45,893 nucleotides of DNA from Desulfobaccales bacterium (lineage in GTDB: Bacteria; Desulfobacterota; Desulfobaccia; Desulfobaccales; 0-14-0-80-60-11). The position numbers and the translations under genes are program-made. The DNA lies in the NCBI GenBank assembly GCA_037481655.1, contig JBBFLF010000016.1:13955-59847 (forward strand), read 5' to 3'. Of this stretch, positions 15,615-23,905 are shown in pieces. Positions within the stretch are counted from its first letter, which is position 1, and each line of letters opens with the position of its first letter. The notes under the pieces were generated by a model. That model searched no databases. It had not been told where the DNA came from and saw nothing but the letters and a program-made list of their open reading frames with translations.

Positions 15615-16679
15615 TCACGGCACGATGATCTTCTCTCCCGGCTGCAGGCCGGAGAGAATCTCCACCAGCTCCCCCACCGCCGCGCCCGGCTGCACCGGCC
15701 GGGAGACCGGGCCGGCCTCGGTGAGCACGTCCACCAGGGTGAGCTGGCCCACCCTTTTTAAGGCCGCCCGGGGGATGGCCACGACCCGGGCCTCCGGCAG
15801 AGGGAAGCGCAGCCGGGCGTACATGCCCGGGGTGAGGCCCGGCGCGGTCAGGCGGGCGGTGCGCACCGTAAAGGTGCGACTTTCGCCTTGGCTGATGGGA
15901 AAGATTTCCGCCAGGGGGAGGCGCCCCTCGTAACTCACCGCCGGCACTGCGACCTCCACTTCCATGCCGGGGGCCAGTAAACTCCGCTGGTCTTCGCTGA
16001 CGTCCGCCTCCAGCTGCACGTCAGCCGGGTCGTACAGGGTGAGAAGGGGCTGGCCGGGCTGGGCCAGGTCGCCCACCGCCGCCGGCCGGGCTGCCACCAC
16101 CCCGATCAGCGGCGCAGTGAGGATGGTATAGCCTTTGAGCACCGCGGCCTCCCGCTCCTGGCCCTGGGCTTGGCTCAACGCAGCCCGGGCGGCCCGGAAG
16201 CGGGCCTCCATGGCCTCAAATTCCCGGGGGCTCACCGCGCCCTCCCGGAAGAGGCGCCGGTAGCGCTCGTAGTCCGCCTGTACCTGGGTGAGCTGCGCCT
16301 GGGCCTGGGCCACCGCCGCCCGGGCCTGGCTCACCCGGGCCTCATACTCCGCCGCCTGCAGGCGCAGGAGGGGTTCCCCCTTCTTCACCCGGTCGCCCAC
16401 CTGCACATATATCTGCTGCACCCGGCCTGGCACCTGGGCCGCCACCTGGGCAAGGCTCTGGGAAATCACCCGCCCGGGGAGGGTGAGGGCCCGGGGCAGG
16501 GGTTGCTCGGTTACCGTCAGGACTTTGCCGGGCGGCGGCGGGGCCGTGGGCGTCGCAGTTCCGGGTGGGATCTTGCCGAATTCCAGCAAGCCCGCCAGCC
16601 AGACCATCACCAGGATCACGCCCACGGTCAGGGCGACCTGGCCGAGAAGGCGTCTGCGGGAGCCCGGTTCCTGGGTCAT
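15615..16679 (-). CDS. RND efflux periplasmic adaptor (membrane fusion protein)
   Basis: A 354-residue HlyD/AcrA-type adaptor that links the inner-membrane pump to the TolC-like channel in the periplasm. One N-terminal membrane anchor (about residues 12-32) is followed by a Pro-rich linker. The biotinyl-lipoyl-like half motif VPGRVQQIYVQVGDRVKKGEPLL is near 83-105. An Ala/Gln-rich alpha-hairpin covers about 110-175, the second half motif is YTILTAPLIGVVA, and beta-barrel and membrane-proximal domains follow. The ATG overlaps the TolC gene stop by four bases. Anchoring looks like a transmembrane helix rather than a lipoprotein. Confidence 0.93.
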   Translation of the reverse strand: MTQEPGSRRRLLGQVALTVGVILVMVWLAGLLEFGKIPPGTATPTAPPPPGKVLTVTEQPLPRALTLPGRVISQSLAQVAAQVPGRVQQIYVQVGDRVKKGEPLLRLQAAEYEARVSQARAAVAQAQAQLTQVQADYERYRRLFREGAVSPREFEAMEARFRAARAALSQAQGQEREAAVLKGYTILTAPLIGVVAARPAAVGDLAQPGQPLLTLYDPADVQLEADVSEDQRSLLAPGMEVEVAVPAVSYEGRLPLAEIFPISQGESRTFTVRTARLTAPGLTPGMYARLRFPLPEARVVAIPRAALKRVGQLTLVDVLTEAGPVSRPVQPGAAVGELVEILSGLQPGEKIIVP

Positions 16680-18073
16680 GGTGTCGCCCCTTTCCCTTGG
16701 ACGTCGGAGCCCTTGAGTTGGGCGGTGCCCTCCGGGGGGCCGCTTAAGGTCCCCAGGGCCAGCTCCAGGCCGGCGTGGGCCAGGTGGGTGTCGAAGAGGG
16801 CCTGCAGGCGCCGGAGCTCCGCCTCCTTGGCGGCATCCTCGGCGGTCAGGAGGTCCAACAGCAGCGTGAGGCCCTCCTGATACCGGAGGCGGATGAGGCG
16901 CAGGCTCTCCTGGGCCTCGGCCACCACCGTTTTGGCCACCTGATAGCGCTCCCGGGCGGTTTTGAGGTGCAGGGCCGCCTCGGTCACCTGATGTCGGATG
17001 TGGTCCACAAGTTCCCGCTCCAGCTCCCGGACCTTGGCCTCCCGGGCGGCGGCCTCCCGCTGGCGGGCCAGATCCGCCAGGCCATTGAACAGATTGAAGT
17101 GGAGGAGGGCCATGACGGTGAAACTGTCGCCGGAGGGGCCGAACAGGCGGCGCTGATCCACATCGTATTCCGCCACCAGCCGGGCCCGGGGGAGGTAATT
17201 CAGGCGGGCCTTGGCGGTCTCTTTCTGGGCCGACTGGGCCGCCAGCTTCAGCTCCTGAAGGTCCGGCCGCCGTGCTTGGGCGGTGTGTAGGAGTTCCTCC
17301 AATGACCTCGGCAGCGGCGCCGGTTCCCGGGGGGCGGGGGCCAGCGGCCGGGCGGCGGTGTCAGGCCGGCCCACCGCAGTGTTGAGAGCGCTTTGGCTCA
17401 CTCCCACCTGGGCCGCGGCGCTGAGCTCCTCCTGTTTCATCTTGGCCAGGTGCACCTCGGCGGAAAGCACATCCGCCCGGATCACCGCCCCGGCGTCGTA
17501 GCGTTGCTGCACCAATTGCCGGTGCCGCCGGGCGGTCTCCAGGGCCTGGCTCAAAACCTGGTGGCGTTCCCGGGCCAGGTGCAGGCCATAGTATGCCCGG
17601 ATGACCTGGAAGATGACCTCCTGACGCCGTTTGAGGGCCTGGGCTTGGGCCATCTCCCGGCCAAGCTTGGCCTGCTGATAGCCCAGCGTGGCCTCCCCGG
17701 CCTGGAACAAGGGCTGGCTCAAAGTGAGCCCGGCCCGGAAATTGCCATACGGGGAGGGATGATTAAGGTTGTCCAGGAGAAAGTCCTGCCCGGCAAAGCG
17801 CCGTTGGTTCAGCTTACTCATGAAGACCTGGGAGGGGCTGTTGGAGTAGGTATAAGTCTCGGCGAAATCCAGGCGGGGGAGGAAGCGGGCCCGGGCCTTG
17901 GCCACCTCCGCCTCGGCGGCGGTGACCTCCAGGCCCGCGGCCTTGAGGCCCGGATGATGCTTCATCGCCAGGAGGATAGCCTCCTCCAGGGTCAGGGGCT
18001 CTGCGCCTGCCACGGGGCTGAAGTGGCCCAGGCACAGGAGGATAACGCCGGCAAGGACTAGACTGCGCACCAA
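16676..18073 (-). CDS. TolC-family outer-membrane efflux protein
   Basis: A 465-residue outer-membrane channel subunit that trimerises into a beta barrel with a periplasmic alpha-helical tunnel. The signal peptide ends near VAGA (about residue 24). Two structural repeats are visible: one begins LTLEEAILLAMKHHPGLKAAGLEV, the second RSLEELLHTAQARRPDLQELKLA. The start is TTG at 18073 or GTG at 18070, with a GGGGGA site upstream; both are acceptable and the exact one is uncertain. It is the first gene of the operon tolC-adaptor-pump, with its promoter in the 300-bp divergent region shared with the lipid operon. Confidence 0.92.
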   Translation of the reverse strand: MVRSLVLAGVILLCLGHFSPVAGAEPLTLEEAILLAMKHHPGLKAAGLEVTAAEAEVAKARARFLPRLDFAETYTYSNSPSQVFMSKLNQRRFAGQDFLLDNLNHPSPYGNFRAGLTLSQPLFQAGEATLGYQQAKLGREMAQAQALKRRQEVIFQVIRAYYGLHLARERHQVLSQALETARRHRQLVQQRYDAGAVIRADVLSAEVHLAKMKQEELSAAAQVGVSQSALNTAVGRPDTAARPLAPAPREPAPLPRSLEELLHTAQARRPDLQELKLAAQSAQKETAKARLNYLPRARLVAEYDVDQRRLFGPSGDSFTVMALLHFNLFNGLADLARQREAAAREAKVRELERELVDHIRHQVTEAALHLKTARERYQVAKTVVAEAQESLRLIRLRYQEGLTLLLDLLTAEDAAKEAELRRLQALFDTHLAHAGLELALGTLSGPPEGTAQLKGSDVQGKGATP

Positions 18074-18370
18074 GGTTCAGGTTCCCCCGGGGGCATTGTA
18101 GCAGCTCCTTGGGGTCTGTGACAACCTCCGGATTCATGCCGGGTATCAGGAAGGGGGTGAGGAGATGCTTTACAGGCTTTCCCAACTGTTTCCTTAAATT
18201 TCCCGCCAAAAATCAGCAGAGAAAAAATCTCCCGCCAATTTTCCGGAAACGTCGGTGCCGTAACCAGTGAGCCAGGAGAAAGGGTGATGGGGCCAGACTG
18301 TGCCGAGCCCGTCACCGGCAGTGTGAGGCCCGGAAGCACTTCCGGGTCACTTTTAAAAGAAGGGGGAAGC
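18074..18370. promoter_or_regulatory. Divergent regulatory region with direct repeat and hairpins
   Basis: No gene in 297 bp between the divergent efflux and lipid operons. TCCCGCCAA occurs twice, at 18201-18209 and 18230-18238, with AT-rich flanks and 29 bp between starts (nearly three helical turns), suggesting an operator. On the plus strand two hairpins follow: GGTGA-GGG paired with CCC-TCACC at 18283-18316, and CCCGGAA/TTCCGGG at 18329-18346, just ahead of the methyltransferase ribosome site. Whether they regulate anything is unknown. Confidence 0.45.
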
Positions 18371-19063
18371 ATGGAAGAGTTCAGCCTCAATGTGGAACGC
18401 CTCCGGGACATCCTGCACTACGCCAAACCCTTCGGCCATCACGAGCACGCCAAAACCCTGAACCTGGGCTTCGGCTTCCTCTACTATGGGGTGGCCCGGT
18501 CCATCCGGCCGCAGCACGTCCTGGTCATCGGCTCGGGCTACGGCTTCAGCGTCGTCTGCCTGGCCCTGGGGCTCAAGGACAACGGCAAAGGCCGCTTGAG
18601 CTTCGTGGACCCGTCCTACTCCCTGATCAAAAACGGGCCGTTGGCCACCATCGGCGGCCGGGGCTACTGGGACGATGAAAATCAGGTGCGCCGGCATTTC
18701 GAGCGCTTCGGGGTGGCGGAGATTGTCCGCCATTATAAACTCCGCAGCGATGAATTCTTCCCCCGCTACGCCGAGCTGGGGCTGCCGCCCATCGATCTGG
18801 CCTTCATTGACGGCAGCCATGCCTTCAAGGACGTCAAATACGACTTCCTCCAGGTGCTGGAGCACTCCCGCAAAAACACCTACATCTTCCTGCATGACAC
18901 CAACATCTACATCCGGGAGCTTTTGCGCCACGCCGGGGTCAAAAGGTGGCTTCGCCTCCTCAAGCAGCAGGAGCAGGCCTTCGAGGTGGTGAACTTCCCC
19001 TTCTCTTCGGGGGTGGCCCTGGTGAGGGTGCTGTCGCCCGCAGCGGGAAAGGAGCTGAATTGA
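18371..19063 (+). CDS. Class I methyltransferase (Methyltransf_24-like)
   Basis: A 230-residue SAM-dependent methyltransferase. It has motif I VLVIGSGYGFSVVCLALGL, an acidic residue after strand 2 (SFVDPSY), and IDLAFIDGSHAFKDVKYDF, the hallmark of the O-methyltransferase/sugar methyltransferase group. The ATG at 18371 follows AAGGGGGAAGC; an open frame extends upstream to 18284 but lacks a ribosome site. Its stop overlaps the next gene's TTG start. Because it is coupled to a phosphatidylserine-decarboxylase-type enzyme and a glycosyltransferase, its substrate may be a lipid or surface sugar; that is inference. Confidence 0.85.
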   Translation: MEEFSLNVERLRDILHYAKPFGHHEHAKTLNLGFGFLYYGVARSIRPQHVLVIGSGYGFSVVCLALGLKDNGKGRLSFVDPSYSLIKNGPLATIGGRGYWDDENQVRRHFERFGVAEIVRHYKLRSDEFFPRYAELGLPPIDLAFIDGSHAFKDVKYDFLQVLEHSRKNTYIFLHDTNIYIRELLRHAGVKRWLRLLKQQEQAFEVVNFPFSSGVALVRVLSPAAGKELN

Positions 19064-19764
19064 ACCCGGGTTGGCTGGCCGTCCCCGCCGCTCTGGCGGC
19101 AGGCTATCTCTATTGGCGCTACGTCTGGTTTTTCCGCAACCCGCCCCGGCGCATTCCCCCCGGGGAGAACCTCGTCAGCCCGGCGGACGGCACCGTGGTC
19201 TATGCCCGGGTGGCGGCGGCCGAAGAGGACGTCATCCTCATCAAGGCAGGCCGCCGGGCGACGCTGACGGACATCGCCCGCTATGACCTGAGCGTCCCCC
19301 GGGTGCACATCGGGGTCTTCATGAGCCCCTGGGATGTGCACTACAACCGGGCGCCCCTGGCCGGGGAGGTGGCGGCCATCACCTATTTTCCGCCCCAGGG
19401 CCGCAACTATCCCATGACCCCCATGCAGTGGCGCACGCTTCTCCAGCGGCCGCCGCTGTATCGCAACTCCCGCCACCTGCTCACCAACGAGCGCCTGGTC
19501 ACCACCCTCAGGGGCACCTTTCTGGGGCAGGAGGTACACTGCCAAGTGGTGCAGATCGCCGGCTGGCGGGTCAGGGGCATTGACAGCTACACCCAAGTGG
19601 GCGCCCGGCTGGAGAAAGGCGCCATCTTCGGCATGATCCGTATCGGCTCCCAGGTGGATGTGGTGCTGCCCTACCACCCGGACATGGAGCTCAGGGTCCG
19701 CCCTGGCGAGAAGGTGCGGGCCGGGGAAACCGTTCTCATTGCCGCAAAGCGAGGGGAGTCATGA
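19060..19764 (+). CDS. psd: Phosphatidylserine decarboxylase-type proenzyme
   Basis: A 234-residue pyruvoyl-dependent decarboxylase of the short PSD group, making phosphatidylethanolamine from phosphatidylserine at the membrane. An N-terminal hydrophobic segment (about residues 3-18) is followed by FFRNPPRRIPPGENLVSPADGTVV, VHIGVFMSPWDVHYNRAP, and the self-cleavage site RIGSQVD with S197 expected to become the pyruvoyl group. I chose TTG at 19060: AAAGGAG lies eight bases upstream, and the start overlaps the methyltransferase stop. A longer ATG frame from 18946 would lie inside the previous gene. No phosphatidylserine synthase is adjacent, so another serine- or amino-lipid substrate is possible. 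Confidence 0.9.
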   Translation: MNPGWLAVPAALAAGYLYWRYVWFFRNPPRRIPPGENLVSPADGTVVYARVAAAEEDVILIKAGRRATLTDIARYDLSVPRVHIGVFMSPWDVHYNRAPLAGEVAAITYFPPQGRNYPMTPMQWRTLLQRPPLYRNSRHLLTNERLVTTLRGTFLGQEVHCQVVQIAGWRVRGIDSYTQVGARLEKGAIFGMIRIGSQVDVVLPYHPDMELRVRPGEKVRAGETVLIAAKRGES

Positions 19765-22154
19765 AGATCGATTTGCATGTGCATTCCCGTTACTCCACCC
19801 GACCATCCCAATGGGTGCTGCAGAAGCTGGGGTGCCAGGAGTGCTACACCGAGCCCCTGGTCCTTTACCGCACCGCCAAGGCCAGGGGCATGCACCAGGT
19901 GACCGTCACCGACCACAACGTCATTGACGGCTGCCTGGAGCTGGCCCACCTGCCGGACACCTTCATCAGCGAGGAGATCACCACCTATTTCCCGGAAGAC
20001 GGCTGCAAGGTCCATGTCCTGGCCTACGACCTCACGGAGCCAGACCACCGGGAGATCCAGCGGCGGCGGGAAAACATCTTCGATCTGGTGTCTTATCTCC
20101 AGGAACGGCAGATTTTTCACACCCTGGCCCACCCCTTCTGGTCGGTGAACGGCAAGCTCACCCCGGCCCACTTTGAGAAATTGCTCCTGCTCTTTGAGAA
20201 CTTCGAGCTCAACGGCGGCCGGGATCATCGCCTGAATGACGGCCTGAAGCTCCTGTTCTCTCTCATTACCCCCACGGACCTGGAGGAACTGGCGGAGAGC
20301 CACCGCCTGCCGGTCATGGCCCGCCGTCTGTGGCCCAAGCGCTTCACCGGCGGTTCCGACGACCACAGCTCCCTCCATATCGGCCGCATGTTCACGGAAG
20401 TGCCCGGGGCCGCCCGCCGGGCGGTCTTCTTCCAGGGCGTGGCCCAGGGGCAGGGGCTGGTGGGGGGCCAAGCCTCCTCGCCCCTGACCTTGGGGCACAA
20501 CATTTACAGCATCGCCTACCAGTTTTACCGGCAGAAATACCGCCTGGGGGAGGGGGTGCACAAGGACCTCCTCCTCTTTTTCCTGGAGAAGTACCTGCAT
20601 CGGCCCGAAGTCGCGGCCCCGGGCGGCACCCGCATCTTCCAGTATTATCTGGAGCGCTTCCGGACCTGGGTGAAATCCGCCCCGCCCGAGGAAAATGTGG
20701 TGCAGCTCATCAAGAAGGAGGCGGCCCGCATCTCCTGCCCCGAGGATAACTCGGAGACCCAGTGGTATACCATGGTCTCCCAGATGGCGGAGGCGGTCTT
20801 GAAACATTGCCACCGGCATTTCCGCCAGGCCCTGCACCAGGCCGACCTCATCAAGCTCCTCAATGTGCTCTCCTCCCAGGGGCTGATCTATGCCGGGCTC
20901 GCCCCTTACTTCGCCGCCTACTCCTCTTTTGCGGCGGACCGGAAGCTGGCAGCGGAGATTGTCGAAGCCTGGCGAGAGCGGCAACTTAGAAATCCCCAGG
21001 ATCATCGCCGCCTGCAGCTGGCCCACTTCACGGACACCTTCTACGAGATCAACGGCGTCAGCCTCACCCTGAACCGCCAGGTGGAGGCGGCCCGGCGCTT
21101 CGGCAAGCCCTACACCATCATCACCTGCGAGACCGGCTCCCAGCCCTCCCGGCCGGGGGTGCGCAACTTTGTTCCCCTGGGCGTCTTTCACCTGCCGGGC
21201 TACCCGGAGATGAAGCTCTTTCACCCGCCGGTGTTGGAGATTCTCCGCTACTGCTACGACCACAACGTCACCCACCTCAAGGCCGCCACCCCCGGACCCA
21301 TGGGGCTCACCGCCTTAGCGGTGGGCCGCCTCCTCAAGCTGCCGGTGTGGGGCACCTATCACACCGCTCTGCCCCAGTATGCCCTGCATATCACCGAGGA
21401 CCCCACCCTGGTGACCTGGATGTGGAAGTATCTTTTGTGGTTTTACCAGCAGCTGGAGGTGGTGCTGGTGCCTTCCGCCGCCACCGCCCAGGAGCTCACC
21501 CAGGCGGGCCTGCCGGCGGAGAAGATCCGCCTCTATCCCCGGGGGGTGGACGCCGGCCAGTTCACCCCGGAGAAGCGCAACGGCTTTTTCGAACGCCGCT
21601 TCGGCCTCCGGGACCGGGTCATTCTTCTTTATGTGGGGCGGGTCTCCCGGGAGAAGAACCTGGAGCTGTTGGGCCAGGTGTTCCGGGAGCTTTATCCCCG
21701 GCACCCGGAGCTGCACCTGGTGGTGGTGGGGGACGGCCCATATCTTCCGGAGATGCAAAGCAGCTTAGCCGAGGCGCCGGTCACCTTCACCGGCTATCTG
21801 GAAGGGGAGAGCCTGGCCGAGGCCTATGCCTCCAGCGATGTCTTCGTCTTCCCCAGCACCACCGACACCTTCGGCAATGTGGTCCTGGAGGCCCAGGCCA
21901 GCGGGCTGCCCGTCATCGTCACCGACATCGGTGGCCCCCGGGAAAACGTGCTCCCCGGCGAGACGGGGATCGTGGTGCCGGGAAATGACCCCGCCGGCCT
22001 CATGGAGGCCATCCTGCACCTGGCCCGCTCTCCGGAGCGCCGCCGGCAGATGGGCCAAGCGGCTAGGAATTATGCCGAGTCCCGCTCCTTTGAGCAGGCT
22101 TTTCTTTCGGCCTGGGAGATGTACGAGGGGCTGGCCTTCCCGGAGCGGCCGTGA
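19761..22154 (+). CDS. PHP-domain / GT4 glycosyltransferase fusion
   Basis: A 797-residue fusion. Residues 1 to about 240 form a PHP metallo-phosphoesterase-like domain: DLHVHSRYS at the start, VTDHNVI, a middle AHPFW, and SDDHSSLHIG give the expected His/Asp metal ligands. About residues 420-790 form a GT-B fold family 4 glycosyltransferase with VSREKNLELL, PSTTDTFGNVVLEAQASGLPVIVTDIGGPRE and the EX7E-type motif. The linker has no recognised domain. The ATG overlaps the PSD stop by four bases, so the three genes are translationally coupled. A lipid-linked or phospholipid glycosylation with phosphate removal is a reasonable but unproven role. No transmembrane helices are evident. Confidence 0.9.
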   Translation: MKIDLHVHSRYSTRPSQWVLQKLGCQECYTEPLVLYRTAKARGMHQVTVTDHNVIDGCLELAHLPDTFISEEITTYFPEDGCKVHVLAYDLTEPDHREIQRRRENIFDLVSYLQERQIFHTLAHPFWSVNGKLTPAHFEKLLLLFENFELNGGRDHRLNDGLKLLFSLITPTDLEELAESHRLPVMARRLWPKRFTGGSDDHSSLHIGRMFTEVPGAARRAVFFQGVAQGQGLVGGQASSPLTLGHNIYSIAYQFYRQKYRLGEGVHKDLLLFFLEKYLHRPEVAAPGGTRIFQYYLERFRTWVKSAPPEENVVQLIKKEAARISCPEDNSETQWYTMVSQMAEAVLKHCHRHFRQALHQADLIKLLNVLSSQGLIYAGLAPYFAAYSSFAADRKLAAEIVEAWRERQLRNPQDHRRLQLAHFTDTFYEINGVSLTLNRQVEAARRFGKPYTIITCETGSQPSRPGVRNFVPLGVFHLPGYPEMKLFHPPVLEILRYCYDHNVTHLKAATPGPMGLTALAVGRLLKLPVWGTYHTALPQYALHITEDPTLVTWMWKYLLWFYQQLEVVLVPSAATAQELTQAGLPAEKIRLYPRGVDAGQFTPEKRNGFFERRFGLRDRVILLYVGRVSREKNLELLGQVFRELYPRHPELHLVVVGDGPYLPEMQSSLAEAPVTFTGYLEGESLAEAYASSDVFVFPSTTDTFGNVVLEAQASGLPVIVTDIGGPRENVLPGETGIVVPGNDPAGLMEAILHLARSPERRRQMGQAARNYAESRSFEQAFLSAWEMYEGLAFPERP

Positions 22155-22163
22155 AGAGGGCCT

Positions 22164-22292
22164 GGTGAGGGGAGGACCGGGGAGCGGTGGCTCCCCCGCC
22201 TTTCTGCACGCTATCTTCCTTGCTTTTTGTGGGGTTGGGGGTGAGGGGGTGGGAGAGGGGGCAGGGGCACCCGGTCCCTGGCCCCCTCTCCC
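22164..22292. repeat. Composite GC-rich repeat, copy C
   Basis: Two modules between the glycosyltransferase stop and the cbiK promoter. 22164-22200 is a close match, in inverted orientation, to the end of the repeat at 289-331, with GGGGAGC and GGCTCCCC arms. 22251-22292 is the main palindrome, GGGAGAGGGGGCAGGGG against CCCTGGCCCCCTCTCCC. The shared modules show this is one composite family. Confidence 0.75.
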
Positions 22293-22332
22293 ACGAGCTG
22301 TGGTCTCTAATGGCGGGGGCCGCATTTTTTTC

Positions 22333-22360
22333 TTGACAAAGGGTCCCACCTCCAGATATT
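22333..22360 (+). promoter_or_regulatory. Sigma-70-type promoter of the cbiK transcript
   Basis: A perfect -35 box TTGACA at 22333-22338 and a -10-like GATATT at 22355-22360, 16 bp apart (alternatively TATTGT at 22357 with 18 bp). Transcription would start about 22367, just ahead of the riboswitch P1 stem, which fits well. Confidence 0.6.
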
Positions 22361-22374
22361 GTGGTGTCACATCG

Positions 22375-22534
22375 TTCGGGTGCCCAGATAGGGCATAATA
22401 GGGAAGCCGGTGCAAGTCCGGCACGGTCCCGCCGCTGTGACCGGGGACGAACCCTGCACGATGCCACTGTCCACCCTCAGGGGATGGGAAGGCGCAGGGG
22501 GAGGAGGATCCGGGAGTCAGAAGACCTGCCCGAA
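22375..22534 (+). promoter_or_regulatory. Cobalamin riboswitch aptamer
   Basis: All the conserved parts are readable: a closing stem TTCGGG (22375) with CCCGAA (22529), AATAGGGAAGCCGGTGCAAG, GGTCCCGCCGCTGTGA, CCACTG, GGGAAGGCGC, and the B12 box GAGTCAGAAGACCTGCC. These match the adenosylcobalamin-type aptamer. Binding of cobalamin is expected to reduce expression of the downstream cobaltochelatase gene through the terminator at 22604-22642. Confidence 0.95.
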
Positions 22535-22579
22535 CACCGGCCGGCGTCGCTACGCGGCATAGCGGACGCCCGGCATACG

Positions 22580-22642
22580 ATTAAGGACCAAGAAGCTGGG
22601 TGCAATCCTTAAGTCATTTTCAGGCTTAAGGATTTTTTTTAT
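22580..22642 (+). terminator. Riboswitch expression platform: terminator with antiterminator
   Basis: Terminator: AATCCTTAAG (22604-22613) pairs with CTTAAGGATT (22625-22634), followed by a run of Ts. Upstream, TTAAGGA (22581-22587) can instead pair with TCCTTAA (22606-22612), which would break the terminator. This gives a mutually exclusive on/off pair directly after the aptamer, and ends about 20 bases before the cbiK ATG. Confidence 0.85.
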
Positions 22643-22662
22643 TTCCGGCCAAGGAGGACAGG

Positions 22663-23535
22663 ATGGGCCAGAAACAGAGGACATGGCGTTGGATGCTGGC
22701 GGCGGCGATGCTGACGGTCTTTGCGGCTCTTCAGGCAAATGCGGCGGACAAACCGGTCATCGTGCTCACCGCCTTCGGGACCACCACCGAGGCCTTCGCC
22801 ACCTATGACCATTTTGAGAAGAAGGTGCGGGAGCGCTTCCCGGGCTACGAGCTCCGCTGGGCCTTCACCTCCCACAAGGTGCGCCACAAAGTGGCCAAGG
22901 AGCAGAGCCGGGAGCTCAAGGACCTGGGCACGGTGCTCAAAGAGCTCAAGGCCCAGGGCCACAGCCGGGTGGCCATCCAGTCCCTGCACATCGTTCCCGG
23001 GGAGGAATGGGAGAAAAAGATCGTGGCGGTGGTGCGGGAGGTGCCGGGGCTGAAGGCGGCTTTGGGGAAGCCGCTGTTGAGCAGCCAGCAGGATATGGAG
23101 CGGGCCCTGAAGGCGGTGGCCGCCACTTTCCCGCCCAAGGACGGCAAGACCGCGGTCCTCCTCATGGCCCACGGCAGCCCGGTGCCCCCGGGCGAGAAGG
23201 CCTACGTGAGCTTTGCCCGGCTCCTGCACTCCCGTTATCCCCATGCCTTCCTCGCCTCGGTGGAGGGCAAGCCCGAGGCCAAGGAGGCCTTTGCGGCGGT
23301 GAAGAAGGCCAATCCGGAAAAGGTGGTGCTCATGCCCTTCATGTTTGTGGCCGGGGACCACGTGCAGAACGATCTCCTGGGGGAGGAGCCCGACAGCTGG
23401 AAGAATCAGCTCCTCAAGCAGAAGGCTTACCAGATCGAAGGGGTGACCAAAGGGCTGGGCTACAACGACGGCATTGTCAATATCTTCCTGGACCATCTGG
23501 CCCAGGCGCTCAAGGAAGCGGAGGGGAAGAAATGA
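22663..23535 (+). CDS. cbiK: Periplasmic sirohydrochlorin cobaltochelatase
   Basis: A 290-residue anaerobic cobaltochelatase, CbiK type, which inserts Co2+ into sirohydrochlorin in cobalamin synthesis. It carries a signal peptide (basic start, hydrophobic core 11-23, cut after ANA at residue 27), so it is exported. Conserved metal-site residues include H170 in LLMAHGSP and H233 in VAGDHVQND, with a glutamate in SVEGKPE. A periplasmic CbiK is known from Desulfovibrio vulgaris and may handle iron, heme or tetrapyrroles rather than making B12 directly. The gene is controlled by the cobalamin riboswitch. Its stop overlaps the next small gene by four bases. The ribosome site is AAGGAGGACAGG. Confidence 0.95.
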   Translation: MGQKQRTWRWMLAAAMLTVFAALQANAADKPVIVLTAFGTTTEAFATYDHFEKKVRERFPGYELRWAFTSHKVRHKVAKEQSRELKDLGTVLKELKAQGHSRVAIQSLHIVPGEEWEKKIVAVVREVPGLKAALGKPLLSSQQDMERALKAVAATFPPKDGKTAVLLMAHGSPVPPGEKAYVSFARLLHSRYPHAFLASVEGKPEAKEAFAAVKKANPEKVVLMPFMFVAGDHVQNDLLGEEPDSWKNQLLKQKAYQIEGVTKGLGYNDGIVNIFLDHLAQALKEAEGKK

Positions 23536-23786
23536 AAAGCGGGGTCATTGTCTATCTGGTGGGCGGCGCCGAGGTGCCCCCGGGCATGGATGTGGCGGCC
23601 CGCTGCCGGGAGCTGGGCCTTAACCCTGACCGGGTGGAGGTGGTGGGCGGCGAGGGTTTTTACGATGTCCAGGAGGCCTGGCATTACCTTCTCACCCAGG
23701 GCTATGGCCGCATCCAGCTTCTGGTGGCCAGACCTGAAGATGATCATCTGAGGCCGGTGCATCCGCCGGTGAGGCTGTATGGCTGA
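23532..23786 (+). CDS. Small protein of unknown function downstream of cbiK
   Basis: An 84-residue protein whose ATG overlaps the cbiK stop (ATGA), which argues for real, coupled translation. It starts MKSGVIVYLVGGAEVPPGMD and contains GGEGFYDVQEAWHYLLTQGYGRIQLLVARP. It has no signal peptide, no cysteines except one and no membrane span. The beta-alpha-beta-like pattern resembles a short fragment of a CbiX/CbiK-like alpha/beta fold or an unrelated small domain; I do not recognise the family. Cobalamin-dependent co-regulation suggests a role near tetrapyrrole or cobalt handling. Confidence 0.65.
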   Translation: MKSGVIVYLVGGAEVPPGMDVAARCRELGLNPDRVEVVGGEGFYDVQEAWHYLLTQGYGRIQLLVARPEDDHLRPVHPPVRLYG

Positions 23787-23866
23787 GGCAGGCAGCGGTC
23801 GGCGGATGAAGGGCCTCAGTTTGTAAATTCTGGTTTCCTCGCTCTCTTTATCCGTGGTTGGTGGGC

Positions 23867-23905
23867 GGCGGGACCGGGTCCTGACCCCGGTTCCGCCATT
23901 TTTTT
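23867..23905 (+). terminator. Strong intrinsic terminator of the cbiK operon
   Basis: GGCGGGACCGGG (23867-23878) pairs over 12 bp (one G-U) with CCCGGTTCCGCC (23886-23897), 7-base loop, then seven Ts. The T-run touches the stop codon of the convergent gene on the minus strand. Confidence 0.9.

Noticed and set aside
23860-23900. Minus-strand terminator for the PEP-synthase-like gene
   Set aside because: The hairpin has its T-run only on the plus strand, so it terminates the cbiK transcript, not the convergent gene.
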